From the NCBI RefSeq assembly GCF_003710825.1, contig NZ_RHHQ01000010.1, positions 1 through 64,000 of the forward strand: a stretch of DNA of 64,000 nt, in the 5' to 3' direction. The notes under the pieces were generated by a model. The model was not told the DNA's origin and did not search any database. It saw only the letters and a list, made by a program, of their open reading frames with translations. This stretch comes from Brevibacillus fluminis (lineage in GTDB: Bacteria > Bacillota > Bacilli > Brevibacillales > Brevibacillaceae). How positions within the stretch are numbered: the stretch's first letter is position 1; each line of letters begins with the position of its first letter. Below, one piece after another: positions 25,233 to 33,061 of this stretch. A program made the translations under genes and the position numbers.

Positions 25233-26510
25233 CTATTCACCCTTTGGATAATGGTTGTCAGCCAGATAGATGTCCAAATGCTGCAGATGCAAGGCCAGCT
25301 TACCGTCTGTTTCAGAAAAACCGGTGATTCCGTCCCCGATCCGCACACCATCGCTTTCAACCGCCACACCACCTACCTTGGCAAAATCGTTACGTGTCAC
25401 TTGCAGCTCTACATGCTTTTCGTTTTTGACATGGATGGCTTTCTCTGCCTGTTCAAAACGGTTTTGGTCAATGACCACGCCTTGTGCATCCGCACTCATA
25501 TCGATCGATACGCGATTGTTCAGAAATACATTTTGACTAATCGCCACATCCACGATAGCGCTTCCTTCCCCTTGCTCTTTTGCGCGAACCGCGGTATCGA
25601 AATCGCCAGAAAATTCACAATGACTGATGTTCACATGTGAGCCGACTTCAATCGCTGTTTGCGCGCCCGCCATAAACGTAAGACCGTCGACACTGGCAAA
25701 TTCCAATCGCAAAATCGCATCGCCGGCCCCTCCGTCCGAATACAGCTTCACTTTCCCTTCTTTCCCTTTATCCGCTTGCAGCCGGATGTTTTGACCGAGC
25801 TTCAAGTTGGCAGGAAGATGGTACTCCCCCTCGCCCAAAACAAACGTGGTACCCTCCACGGCCTTTGCCAGCAGCTCCAGCGTTTCGCCTAGTCCTTGTC
25901 CGGAAAATTGCTCCGGTGTCAACGTCATGACCGGTCCCGACTGCGCAAAATAATCGCTATTAGTAGATTGCGTTGCAAGAAAGCCGAAATCCACCGAGCT
26001 TGTCAGTCCCATCACATCGTTGCCAGCGCTTTCCGGCAATGAGACGGTATAGTCAAGCGTCATCTGCGCATCTTTGTCAAAGTTGGAAATGACCACGTTC
26101 GCGCGGCTCAAGTTTTTTACTTTTCCGCTGTAGAGCAACGTATCCGATCCTGCCTCGCGTATGTCCACGATCAGCTGATCATAGACCGCGTTCTCCCCGC
26201 CATCGCCCGGCACCGCTTGCAGCGCATACTTGACCGCCGAGCTGCTTTTATTGCTCAGAACGAACGCCTTCGTCAATCTCGACCCCGGCATAAAAGCGGT
26301 TTCCCCGCTGCCAAAGGTTGCTTCCGCCGCTTTTTCTTCCGACAAATCAATGTGCAGCGTACCCGACGCGAACGTAGCCCCTACCTCTTTCGTATCCGTG
26401 AAATACGCGTACGTGCCAAAACTGGAGCTGGCTGCGATCGTTGAGATGACCACAGCACCATACGCAATCCGTTTTAACGGCCACTTCCTTGCTTCTTCCA
26501 TCCACTTCAT
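25233..26510 (-). CDS. TasA/CalY-like domain fused to a right-handed beta-helix
   Basis: In this 425-residue protein residues 1-190 have the SipW leader and camelysin fold ('ASSSFGTYAYFTDTKEVGATFASGTLHIDL', 'FMPGSRLTKAFVLSNKSSSAVKYALQ', 'VDFGFLATQSTNSDYF'). Residues about 205-415 are parallel beta-helix repeats ('TTFVLGEGEYHLPANLKLGQNIRLQAD', 'ILRLEFASVDGLTFMAGAQTAIEVGSHVNISHCEFSG', 'IVDVAISQNVFLNNRVSIDMSADAQGVVIDQNRFEQAEKAIHVKNEKHVELQVTRNDF'), as in pectate-lyase-like or surface adhesin domains. No catalytic lyase residues are evident. I infer a fibre-bound adhesin or cap. Its ATG overlaps the sipW3 stop by 4 bases, a direct enzyme-substrate pairing. Confidence 0.8.
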   Translation of the reverse strand: MKWMEEARKWPLKRIAYGAVVISTIAASSSFGTYAYFTDTKEVGATFASGTLHIDLSEEKAAEATFGSGETAFMPGSRLTKAFVLSNKSSSAVKYALQAVPGDGGENAVYDQLIVDIREAGSDTLLYSGKVKNLSRANVVISNFDKDAQMTLDYTVSLPESAGNDVMGLTSSVDFGFLATQSTNSDYFAQSGPVMTLTPEQFSGQGLGETLELLAKAVEGTTFVLGEGEYHLPANLKLGQNIRLQADKGKEGKVKLYSDGGAGDAILRLEFASVDGLTFMAGAQTAIEVGSHVNISHCEFSGDFDTAVRAKEQGEGSAIVDVAISQNVFLNNRVSIDMSADAQGVVIDQNRFEQAEKAIHVKNEKHVELQVTRNDFAKVGGVAVESDGVRIGDGITGFSETDGKLALHLQHLDIYLADNHYPKGE

Positions 26511-27028
26511 GTGAGTTCCCCCATTTTGGTTTGCTTCAGCCTTCTTTTCGAATAAATGCCGCTTGCAATCAATCCCGCGATCATCGAAAGCAGGACGGCC
26601 GGTTTTTGCAAAAAGTGATAGATGCTCGCCAAATGCGGAATGACAGCAACCATTCTGCCGACGACACGGTCAGGTGCGGTCCATCCCCCATCCTTCACCA
26701 CATTGGCATCTCCTTTCGTCTGTAGGTAACCGTTATGTAATCGCTGCACGATGCGGTGCGTAATGACCGATTGATGCGCTTGGTCTTCCCAAAACGTGAC
26801 GATCTCCCCGGGTCTTGGTTCCGTTGTCCCATAGCGTTCAACAACGATCAGATCGCCCGCTTGAAGCGTCGGCTCCATGCTTCCGGTCAACACGGACAAA
26901 AATCGCCATTTCGCCACACCGGGCATATGATCCGCATTCCATTTCGCGCTTGTATAAAAGAGCAGGTTTACTAGTACAAATACAAGAAGCACACCTGAAA
27001 TGACTTGACGCAGCAACGTTCGCTTCAC
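26507..27028 (-). CDS. sipW: Signal peptidase I, SipW type (copy 3)
   Basis: The 173-residue protein starts at the GTG at 27028, behind GGAAAGGGGGCGGG. An in-frame ATG at 27082 would add an 18-residue acidic His/Asp-rich lead with no ribosome site. With the short start the catalytic Ser50 ('SVLTGSMEPTL') and His91 ('VITHRIVQR') align with the other two copies. Membrane helices are at 10-26 and near the C-terminus ('PAVLLSMIAGLIASGIY'). It heads the unit sipW3, beta-helix fusion, TasA-like, proline-rich. Confidence 0.88.
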   Translation of the reverse strand: MKRTLLRQVISGVLLVFVLVNLLFYTSAKWNADHMPGVAKWRFLSVLTGSMEPTLQAGDLIVVERYGTTEPRPGEIVTFWEDQAHQSVITHRIVQRLHNGYLQTKGDANVVKDGGWTAPDRVVGRMVAVIPHLASIYHFLQKPAVLLSMIAGLIASGIYSKRRLKQTKMGELT

Positions 27029-27121
27029 CCTGCCCGCCCCCTTTCCTTCATTGTAATCATGATCGTGGTTTCTCTCTTCCATCAGGAGAAGGACTTGTCG
27101 ACGTGGAAAGATGATATTCTC

Positions 27122-27159
27122 TCATCCTGATGCAGGTGCCCTCTCATACTGAAGGATGA
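27122..27159 (-). promoter_or_regulatory. Candidate operator B (palindrome plus half site)
   Basis: TCATACTGAAGGATGA at 27144-27159, identical to operator A, with a TCATCCT half site 22 bases away (27122). It lies about 115 bases before the sipW3 start and just after the zinc-ribbon terminator. Confidence 0.5.
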
Positions 27160-27196
27160 GTCGCCATCCCTCCCTACATCGACAGTAGATGAAAAG

Positions 27197-27229
27197 GAAA
27201 AAGCTCTGCGGCTGTTACGCAGAGCTTTC
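27197..27229 (-). terminator. Terminator after the zinc-ribbon gene
   Basis: AAAGCTCTGCG pairs with CGCAGAGCTTT; the minus strand then reads TTTTTCC. The zinc-ribbon stop codon lies in the loop. Confidence 0.85.
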
Positions 27230-27409
27230 ATCACATGTCGGCTTGTTGTGCCGCACATCATATGCTGTTGAGAGATGTCCGCCTGATTTCTCGGTTTTTT
27301 CCGGTTTCGTATCCGTAATATCAAGCCCGCAATAGGGACAAATCCACGTGCCCCACTCACCGCTGCTGAAAGATTGCCGATGACATCCATCGCATCTTTT
27401 TGAAAGCAT
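27215..27409 (-). CDS. Small zinc-ribbon protein
   Basis: The 64-residue protein has two CxxC knuckles ('KRCDGCHRQSF' and 'WICPYCGLDI') 12 residues apart, which should bind one zinc. The C-terminal half is polar and probably disordered. GAGGG lies 9 bases before the ATG. It is 78 bases after the degenerate HD-GYP gene and shares its strand, so it may be the last gene of the kinase operon. Function unknown. Confidence 0.55.
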   Translation of the reverse strand: MLSKRCDGCHRQSFSSGEWGTWICPYCGLDITDTKPEKTEKSGGHLSTAYDVRHNKPTCDESSA

Positions 27410-27486
27410 TGCTTGTACCCTCTTTTCTTTTTTCCGAAATATACCAATCGCTCACAAAAAAGGATATCGCATTCCAGCATGATCTT

Positions 27487-28671
27487 TTATCCACTTTTAA
27501 GCGGATGCAGACCTACTTTTGACGGAAGTGACTGCTCGTGGCTGTTGTGTGCACTGCCCATAGAGATCGTCTCGGCGAGTGCCTCGATGACATCTTCCGC
27601 AAACGCGGTGCCTTGGGTCAGACGAATTTCGCTCAATGCATCCTGCGCCTCCACCATCCCACGGTAAGACCGCGGAGAAACCAAAGCAATGTAGCATTCG
27701 GCGATCCCCAACACTTGTGACAATAGCGGAATCTTGTCCCCGGTCAAACAATGGGGGTACCCTGTGCCATCCACGCGTTCATGATGGAAGCTGAGTGCAT
27801 CGATAATCCGCCGGTACGCCGGTTCGTCAGGCAAAAACTCCTTTGCGAAAAAGCAATGCTCTTTCACCATTTGGTACTCAAAATCCGTCAATTTTCCCTC
27901 TTTGTCGAAAAAATAATCGGGCCATTTGATCCGGCTGACGTAATGGAGCAGAACGATCATCCGCAGCTCCCATTCTTCGACATCGCTGCGCAGGGCACGA
28001 AGCATGCTTTTCATCAGCACATGCATTGTCTCGATTTCGTCCCGCGACGTTTGGGTCTTCCTTTCTACGACCGGGACTAACGCATGCACCATACGATACA
28101 GCTGCTTCCGCTCTTTTTTAGCCTGCTGCACCTGCACGCTCATTTTCAGTTTTTTCGAGTAGGAAAAAACGAGAAAGGCGAGCAGCATTCCCCCGATCAT
28201 CAGGGAAGCGCGATACAAAGCCAAAATGACCATCTGCTCTTTCGTCGACACGTCAAGCATCATTCGCAGCTCGCTGAAGACGATGAAGCCATACGCAAAA
28301 AAGCACGCGCCGCTCCAGACCAGAAACATCTTTTGGCTTTGGTAAAAGCTGATCACCAGCAGGTAAATCACGAATAACGCCCACATTTCCCGTACGCCAA
28401 ACGGATTGTTGTAAGCAACCAAGGAAATGAACAGCAAGAAAGAAAAGGCAGCGAACTGGATCGAGTCGATCAGATCAAAAAAATGAGTGCGATGCAGCAC
28501 ATACAAAATCCACAAAATAACGGATGCGGCGAGGCTGACTAAAACGACCGAATACAACACATCTATGGCGTTCATCATCCTCAACGCACCCAACGCAACG
28601 GAAAAGACGGTGAGCAAAGTGGCTGCAACGAACATGATCCGCTCCGTAAAGAGAATATACAGACTTCTCAT
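27487..28671 (-). CDS. Membrane protein with degenerate HD-GYP domain
   Basis: In this 394-residue protein residues 1-190 contain six hydrophobic helices. Residues 200-385 align with HD-GYP cyclic-di-GMP phosphodiesterases ('GKLTDFEYQMVKEH', 'LSFHHERVDGTGYPHCLTGDKIPLLSQVLGIAECYIAL', 'SPRSYRGM'). The metal-binding core is broken: canonical L-H-D-I-G-K reads L-H-Y-V-S-R, and V-A-D-x-x-D reads I-A-E-C-Y-I. GYP is intact as T-G-Y-P. It is therefore probably a nucleotide sensor, not an enzyme. Its ATG overlaps the response-regulator stop by 4 bases. Confidence 0.8.
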   Translation of the reverse strand: MRSLYILFTERIMFVAATLLTVFSVALGALRMMNAIDVLYSVVLVSLAASVILWILYVLHRTHFFDLIDSIQFAAFSFLLFISLVAYNNPFGVREMWALFVIYLLVISFYQSQKMFLVWSGACFFAYGFIVFSELRMMLDVSTKEQMVILALYRASLMIGGMLLAFLVFSYSKKLKMSVQVQQAKKERKQLYRMVHALVPVVERKTQTSRDEIETMHVLMKSMLRALRSDVEEWELRMIVLLHYVSRIKWPDYFFDKEGKLTDFEYQMVKEHCFFAKEFLPDEPAYRRIIDALSFHHERVDGTGYPHCLTGDKIPLLSQVLGIAECYIALVSPRSYRGMVEAQDALSEIRLTQGTAFAEDVIEALAETISMGSAHNSHEQSLPSKVGLHPLKSG

Positions 28672-29306
28672 GATGTAGGCACCTTGACATATCCGTTTTT
28701 AATCGCAAACAGGACGGCCTGTGAACGGTTCGGTTGACCCGTCTTACGCAAGATGCTGCTCACATGTGTCTTCACGGTTGCTTCGGTGATATACAGCTTC
28801 TCCGCAATTTCCTGATTGCTCAAGTTCTCGACGATCAGCTGAAAGATTTCCTGCTCCCGCTCTGTCAGCTCCAACTGTTTTGAATCCTGCTTCCTTTGTT
28901 TGCTTATTTTCGGCTGATAGCAGGAGTATCCCATGTACACCATCTCCATGGTACTGAGAATCTGCTCGGGCATGGTATCCTTCATAATATAGCCGTCGAT
29001 TCCCGCTTCCAACGCCTGATAAATATCTTCGCTTTCGTCAAAAGCGGTCAAAATCATGATTTTCATCTCGGGCAATTGCTCTTTCAGCTTTTTGCAGCTA
29101 TCAAAAACCGGGTTACCAGGCATCTTCAAATCAGAAACAATCAGATCCGGCGAAAGCAGGAGGGCCTTGTGCATCAATTCATCACCGTTCGCCGCTTCAG
29201 AAACCACTTTGTATTTCGGCACGGACTCCAGTATGAGCTTCATCCCTTCGCGCACAATGCGATGATCATCTGCCAGCAGCACGCGAACCTGTTTTTTCTC
29301 ATCCAT
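28668..29306 (-). CDS. NarL/FixJ-family response regulator
   Basis: In this 212-residue protein the receiver domain has the acidic pair in 'VLLADDHRIVREGM', phospho-acceptor Asp in 'PDLIVSDLKMPGNP', Thr in 'IMILTAFDES' and Lys in 'GYIMKDTMPEQ'. The C-terminal LuxR-type HTH is 'LELTEREQEIFQLIVENLSNQEIAEKLYITEATVKTHVSSILRKTGQPNRSQAVLFAIKNG'. The ATG at 29306 overlaps the kinase stop by 8 bases. A longer start at 29339 lacks support. It likely controls the matrix genes next door (inference from position and the shared palindromes). Confidence 0.9.
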   Translation of the reverse strand: MDEKKQVRVLLADDHRIVREGMKLILESVPKYKVVSEAANGDELMHKALLLSPDLIVSDLKMPGNPVFDSCKKLKEQLPEMKIMILTAFDESEDIYQALEAGIDGYIMKDTMPEQILSTMEMVYMGYSCYQPKISKQRKQDSKQLELTEREQEIFQLIVENLSNQEIAEKLYITEATVKTHVSSILRKTGQPNRSQAVLFAIKNGYVKVPTS

Positions 29307-30894
29307 TCGTTGTATACCCCCATCTCGGAATAACTGCAACTACCAATGTGCCTTTCGATGCTTCAGAATGGATGGTCACGGTACCGCCCACCCGTTCCAC
29401 CCGCTCCTTCATTCCGATCAAGCCAAACCGCTCTTTCCGATGCGCCTGCTCCTGAACAGCAAACCCTCGGCCATTATCCCGGACCGTTACCGTCCACTGT
29501 ACGGCAGTTGCTTCGAGCACGACGTGCAATTCGTCGGCCCTTGCATGCTTGAGCACGTTGTAGACGCTCTCCTCCACGAAGCGATAGATCGCTTCCTCGA
29601 CCAAGACATTTTCCTTTACCACTCGTCCTCTCGTCACATACTCCAGATGCAGGCTGCTGTTTGCCGTCGTTCGCCCGAGCAATTTGCGAACAGCGTCAAA
29701 TATATGGCAGGGCTCGTATTCGTCGCGCAAATTAGCGATGACGTCCCGCACTTCCAAATGGCACTCTTTCACCTGCTGCTCCATTCCTTCCATTGCGCTT
29801 GCAAGCTCGTCGTTATGGATCGGCTGCATGTTTTGCTTCATCCGAAAGAGCTGCGCAGACAGAAAAAACAGCTGCTGTGCCAGTCCGTCATGCATGTCCT
29901 GGGCCAGCTTTTTGCGCAAATAACTGTGCGCTGCTTCATTTGTTTCCACTTTTAGGGAGATGAGCCTGAGATGCAGCTTCACTACACATGACACAACATT
30001 CAGAAAAAAGAGATCGGTCCGTGTGAGCGAGCGCTTTTCTTCCAACGGAATAACGATGATTCCGGCCAGACTACCATTTTCCAGCAGCGGATAGTAATAG
30101 TAACCATCTTCATGATCACATGTTGGGCTAACCACGCCTGCTTTTTGCAGCGGGAACGCGTTTGTTCTTTGCTGCTCTACCACCTTTGTGCGATAGAGAG
30201 CCTTAAGCCATTCACCAGAATGCTCTTGTTCGAGTGAATCATAAAAGAAAACGTGCTGCACTTCCAAAATCCGTATGAGCAATACCTCCACGTGCGCCGC
30301 GATGTCAGCCGTTTGGACAACCGCAGGCACGCTCCGTAAAAACCGCAGCAGCAAGAGCGCATTACGGTACTGTTTCAGCAAATAGGACACAACATAGCTG
30401 CCGAGCAGGTACAGCGTCACAAAGGTGAAGCCTTGCATGATGATATGAAGCTGTTTGGTCATCGTCTCGTCAAGAATAATCGCGTTGCTCGGATCAGTGG
30501 GCACTAACATGGTCGTCAAAAAAAAGAGCAACGCGTAAGCAAGCAGGGGAACTCCCCACATTTGAAACGCGAAAAGGAGCAAGGAGGAATAAGCTTGGTA
30601 GACGAGCGGCGACGACCACCCATCGGTCATCACTAGCAAAAATGCGCTGATCAAGCTATCAAAAACAGCCAGCAGGATTTGCTTTTTTTGCGAGACCGGT
30701 CGAAAAAGTAAGATGGACACCACGATATTCACAGCGAATAACAAAGACAAAAGCAAAAATAAAAGTGTCGAATCTGGTATTGCCGTTATGTAAAACAGGC
30801 AGATCGTCAAGCAGATGAACCAGCGATAGAGTACAAGAAAAATACGAAAATTGCTTACAATTCCTCTCATGTTTGGCAGCACCATTTTCTTCAC
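29299..30894 (-). CDS. Membrane sensor histidine kinase (HisKA_3/NarX-type)
   Basis: In this 531-residue protein residues 20-185 have about six membrane helices. A GAF-like region runs from about 195 to 320. The dimerisation box is 'AQDMHDGLAQQLFFLSAQLFRM' with the phosphoryl His. The ATPase domain has N box 'FVEESVYNVLKHARA' and G box 'VTVRDNGRGF...RKERFGLIGMKERVERVGG'. The GTG start at 30894 overlaps the stop of a 50-codon ORF as GTGA, which supports this start although no separate ribosome site is near. The signal is unknown. Confidence 0.9.
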   Translation of the reverse strand: MKKMVLPNMRGIVSNFRIFLVLYRWFICLTICLFYITAIPDSTLLFLLLSLLFAVNIVVSILLFRPVSQKKQILLAVFDSLISAFLLVMTDGWSSPLVYQAYSSLLLFAFQMWGVPLLAYALLFFLTTMLVPTDPSNAIILDETMTKQLHIIMQGFTFVTLYLLGSYVVSYLLKQYRNALLLLRFLRSVPAVVQTADIAAHVEVLLIRILEVQHVFFYDSLEQEHSGEWLKALYRTKVVEQQRTNAFPLQKAGVVSPTCDHEDGYYYYPLLENGSLAGIIVIPLEEKRSLTRTDLFFLNVVSCVVKLHLRLISLKVETNEAAHSYLRKKLAQDMHDGLAQQLFFLSAQLFRMKQNMQPIHNDELASAMEGMEQQVKECHLEVRDVIANLRDEYEPCHIFDAVRKLLGRTTANSSLHLEYVTRGRVVKENVLVEEAIYRFVEESVYNVLKHARADELHVVLEATAVQWTVTVRDNGRGFAVQEQAHRKERFGLIGMKERVERVGGTVTIHSEASKGTLVVAVIPRWGYTTNG

Positions 30895-31043
30895 GAACTG
30901 GATAAGGGGTAACTTCCTTTCATGCTACGTGATTCCCCTACTTCCCGCAATAGACTTAAAATGTCGAACCCGATGTCGAAGTGCGACATTCTCCACGCAG
31001 CAGCGACCGAATCTTTTTTCCTTTCTACCTCCGTTGCACGCAT
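30891..31043 (-). CDS. 50-residue ORF coupled to the histidine kinase
   Basis: The ATG at 31043 follows GAGAGGG with 6-base spacing. The 50-codon frame ends TCG-TGA, whose GTGA holds the kinase start. The product is charged at first (MRATEVERKKDSVAAAWRMS), then 'HFDIGFDILSLLREVGESRS', without a membrane segment. It could be a coupling leader, a regulator peptide or a small kinase partner. No homologue comes to mind. Confidence 0.5.
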   Translation of the reverse strand: MRATEVERKKDSVAAAWRMSHFDIGFDILSLLREVGESRSMKGSYPLSSS

Positions 31044-31215
31044 GTTTTTCCCTCTCTGTTAATCAACTTACAAGAATCATGCCAATGTTCTTCTAGAGAA
31101 ATCTGAATAAAATCGCCTTTTCTCGTCCTGTTACTCTTTTTTCACCATAGGTTTATCACAAAACTATCATTCTCTTTCGCATGATTTCGCACGAAAAATC
31201 CTTCTTTCGCATACT

Positions 31216-31230
31216 TTCTCATATTGAGAA
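31216..31230. promoter_or_regulatory. Perfect dyad upstream of the kinase operon
   Basis: TTCTCA-TAT-TGAGAA, in the 300-base gap before the 50-codon ORF. It is flanked by two copies of TTTCGCAT (31176 and 31206). It may be an operator. I found no clear promoter hexamers. Confidence 0.35.
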
Positions 31231-31350
31231 GAATTTATCAGCAGCACGCACACTGCGAAAAACCTTCTATCGCTAAGCGCTTGCCACTTTTTTGTCCTAC
31301 TTTTGTTAGTAAGGAACGGAACTGGTCATACTAGAGGGCAGGTGCTGAAG

Positions 31351-31384
31351 AAAAAAAGCACTCCCACCATAGAGAGTGCTTTTT
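31351..31384. terminator. Terminator of the 32-residue membrane peptide gene
   Basis: AAAAAGCACTC pairs with GAGTGCTTTTT with A- and T-runs on the two sides. On the minus strand it follows the small gene by 7 bases. Confidence 0.85.
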
Positions 31385-31391
31385 CGCTCGC

Positions 31392-31490
31392 TTATTCCGC
31401 CCGCCTGATGACCCGAAATAATGTGTACATAATCAGCGACAACGTCAGGAGAACCAAAAAAATGAACGTGATCATAATAGCTAATTTCAT
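31392..31490 (-). CDS. 32-residue single-span membrane peptide
   Basis: The ATG follows GGAGGG with 7-base spacing; the frame ends at TAA just before a strong terminator, so start and stop signals are complete. The peptide is one hydrophobic helix (MKLAIMITFIFLVLLTLSLI) followed by 'MYTLFRVIRRAE', a positive cytoplasmic end. Function unknown. Confidence 0.65.
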   Translation of the reverse strand: MKLAIMITFIFLVLLTLSLIMYTLFRVIRRAE

Positions 31491-31628
31491 CAAAATCCCT
31501 CCACTCCGGTTAGTTTTGCCAAAGGGTAACCGGAATATGCGCGAGTGAACTTATAATTATACAAACTCGTATTTATTTGCTAAAATAAAAACCATTCGAC
31601 AGTGAAACATAACTAAGGAGGGATTTTT

Positions 31629-32138
31629 TTGAAGTACAGTGTCGTTATTTTTCCTTCTAGTAAAGTTCAAGAATTTGCGAACCAATACCGCAAGCGTTAC
31701 GATTCAACGTATGCGCTGATCCCACCTTTCATCCGTTTGAAAGAAGCTTTTGAACTCGATGATGCCAAACTGCCTGAGCTGGTGGAGCATTTGCAGCAGG
31801 TGGCCGAACATACAGACAGCTTTACTGCCAAGTTCCATCGTTTCAGCACGTTCCATCCGACAAATAACGTGATTTATCTCGGTATCCAAAATAAAGAGGC
31901 GTTTGAAGAGCTGCACCATCAAGTGATTGAGTGCTGTTCCAGCCGTCCGGAAACTTACGCTTTCGTACCGCATCTGACAATCGGTCGCGATTTTGCAGAT
32001 GACGAGCTGAAAGATGTGTATGGCCAATTGACCATGGCGAAAGTGGATCTGGAAACCGAAATCGACCGTTTTCACCTCATTTACCAATTGGAGGACGGTA
32101 TCTGGAGCGTGTATCAATCCTTCCAGCTGCGCAAGTAA
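31629..32138 (+). CDS. yjcG: 2H phosphoesterase (2'-5' RNA ligase-like), YjcG family
   Basis: The 169-residue protein matches B. subtilis YjcG from memory: 'VVIFPSSKVQEFANQYRKRYDSTYALIPPFIRLKEAF', 'TNNVIYLGI', 'YAFVPHLTIGRDFADDELKDVYGQL' and 'DRFHLIYQLEDGIWSVYQSF'. The second H-x-T/S motif is HLT; the first is not obvious ('FHRFSTF'), as in the family. The TTG start is set by AAGGAGGG with 6-base spacing. An extended -10 (TGC-TAAAAT, 31578-31586) lies 40 bases upstream. It is followed by yjcF, as in Bacillus. Confidence 0.88.
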   Translation: MKYSVVIFPSSKVQEFANQYRKRYDSTYALIPPFIRLKEAFELDDAKLPELVEHLQQVAEHTDSFTAKFHRFSTFHPTNNVIYLGIQNKEAFEELHHQVIECCSSRPETYAFVPHLTIGRDFADDELKDVYGQLTMAKVDLETEIDRFHLIYQLEDGIWSVYQSFQLRK

Positions 32139-32144
32139 CGGATC

Positions 32145-32591
32145 ATGAACATCGGGTATGACATCCGCGTGGCGGAGACAGAGGCTGATCGAGATGCGGC
32201 CTTCTTTGTCCGCCGCGCCGTTTTTATTGACGAACAGCAAGTTCCAGAGGAGATCGAGATGGATCAGTTCGACGAGTTCCTTTCACCGACGATCCATTTT
32301 GTCGCAACCAAAGGGACACAGCCGGTCGGCGCCGCACGTCTCCGCACCTATGCGGAGGGCATCGGCAAAGTCGAGCGAGTCGCTGTAACCGGGTCTGAGC
32401 GCGGGACGGGCCTTGGTCGGGCACTGATGGAAGCGCTGGAGCAAACCGCCCGTGGGCAAGGCTATGAAAAGCTGAAGCTGAACGCGCAATGCCATGCGCA
32501 GCGTTTTTATGAAAAACTAGGATATGGGCAAGTCGGCGAGATGTTTGTGGAAGCAGGCATCGATCATGTCGCCATGGAAAAAAAGCTGTAG
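32145..32591 (+). CDS. yjcF: GNAT-family N-acetyltransferase, YjcF-like
   Basis: The 148-residue GNAT fold has 'FFVRRAVFIDEQQVPEEIEMDQFD' at the N-terminus, acetyl-CoA motif A 'KVERVAVTGSERGTGLGRALMEALEQTA' and 'LNAQCHAQRFYEKLGYGQVGEMFVEAGIDHVAMEKKL'. The acceptor substrate is unknown. It begins 6 bases after yjcG, in one operon. Confidence 0.85.
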   Translation: MNIGYDIRVAETEADRDAAFFVRRAVFIDEQQVPEEIEMDQFDEFLSPTIHFVATKGTQPVGAARLRTYAEGIGKVERVAVTGSERGTGLGRALMEALEQTARGQGYEKLKLNAQCHAQRFYEKLGYGQVGEMFVEAGIDHVAMEKKL

Positions 32592-32650
32592 TGCTATTGA
32601 TGAAGGCGTTCCCTTTGAGGGGAGCGTCTTTTCTTTTTGTGCGGAAGGAA

Positions 32651-32701
32651 TTGACAAATTCGGTTTGGTTGAATAAACTGTATATGAGCATATGATCATA
32701 T
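32651..32701 (+). promoter_or_regulatory. Promoter and metal-repressor operator of czrA-czcD
   Basis: TTGACA (32651-32656), a 17-base spacer and TAAACT (32674-32679). The palindrome ATATGAGCATATGATCATAT (32682-32701) starts 3 bases after the -10, covering the transcription start. This matches ArsR/SmtB-type operators that a metal-free repressor occupies. Confidence 0.75.
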
Positions 32702-32740
32702 AGTTTAATAAATACTTTAATGAAAGGCAGGATTTTTATC

Positions 32741-33049
32741 ATGAAACAATCTTCTCATCATTTTTTAACAGCTGAAACAGTCGAAGCTGTCGCGCAAGTG
32801 TTTAAAGCGCTGGGTGATCCCACCAGGGTCAAAATCCTGCACCTGCTCTCGCAAGAAGAATGCGCGGTGTCTCATATCGCTGAAGTACTCGAATTGTCGC
32901 AATCCGCTGTTTCCCACCAGCTTGCTTATTTGAAAAATTTGCGTCTGGTCAAAGCTAAGCGTCAAGGGAACCAGTTTTTTTATTCCTATGACGACGATCA
33001 CGTTATCACCCTTTTAAAACAAGCCATTCATCATATCGAACACGAGTAA
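32741..33049 (+). CDS. czrA: ArsR-family metal-responsive repressor, CzrA type
   Basis: The 102-residue winged-helix protein has recognition region '[43 protein letters not shown]' and C-terminal '[19 protein letters not shown]'. This keeps the Asp-x-His and His-x2-His of the alpha-5 Zn/Co site of CzrA/SmtB. It should repress itself and czcD until zinc or cobalt is in excess. The ATG at 32741 follows GAAAGGCAGGAT. An upstream in-frame start (32720) overlaps that site. Confidence 0.88.
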   Translation: MKQSSHHFLTAETVEAVAQVFKALGDPTRVKILHLLSQEECAVSHIAEVLELSQSAVSHQLAYLKNLRLVKAKRQGNQFFYSYDDDHVITLLKQAIHHIEHE

Positions 33050-33061
33050 GGAGGGACTTTC

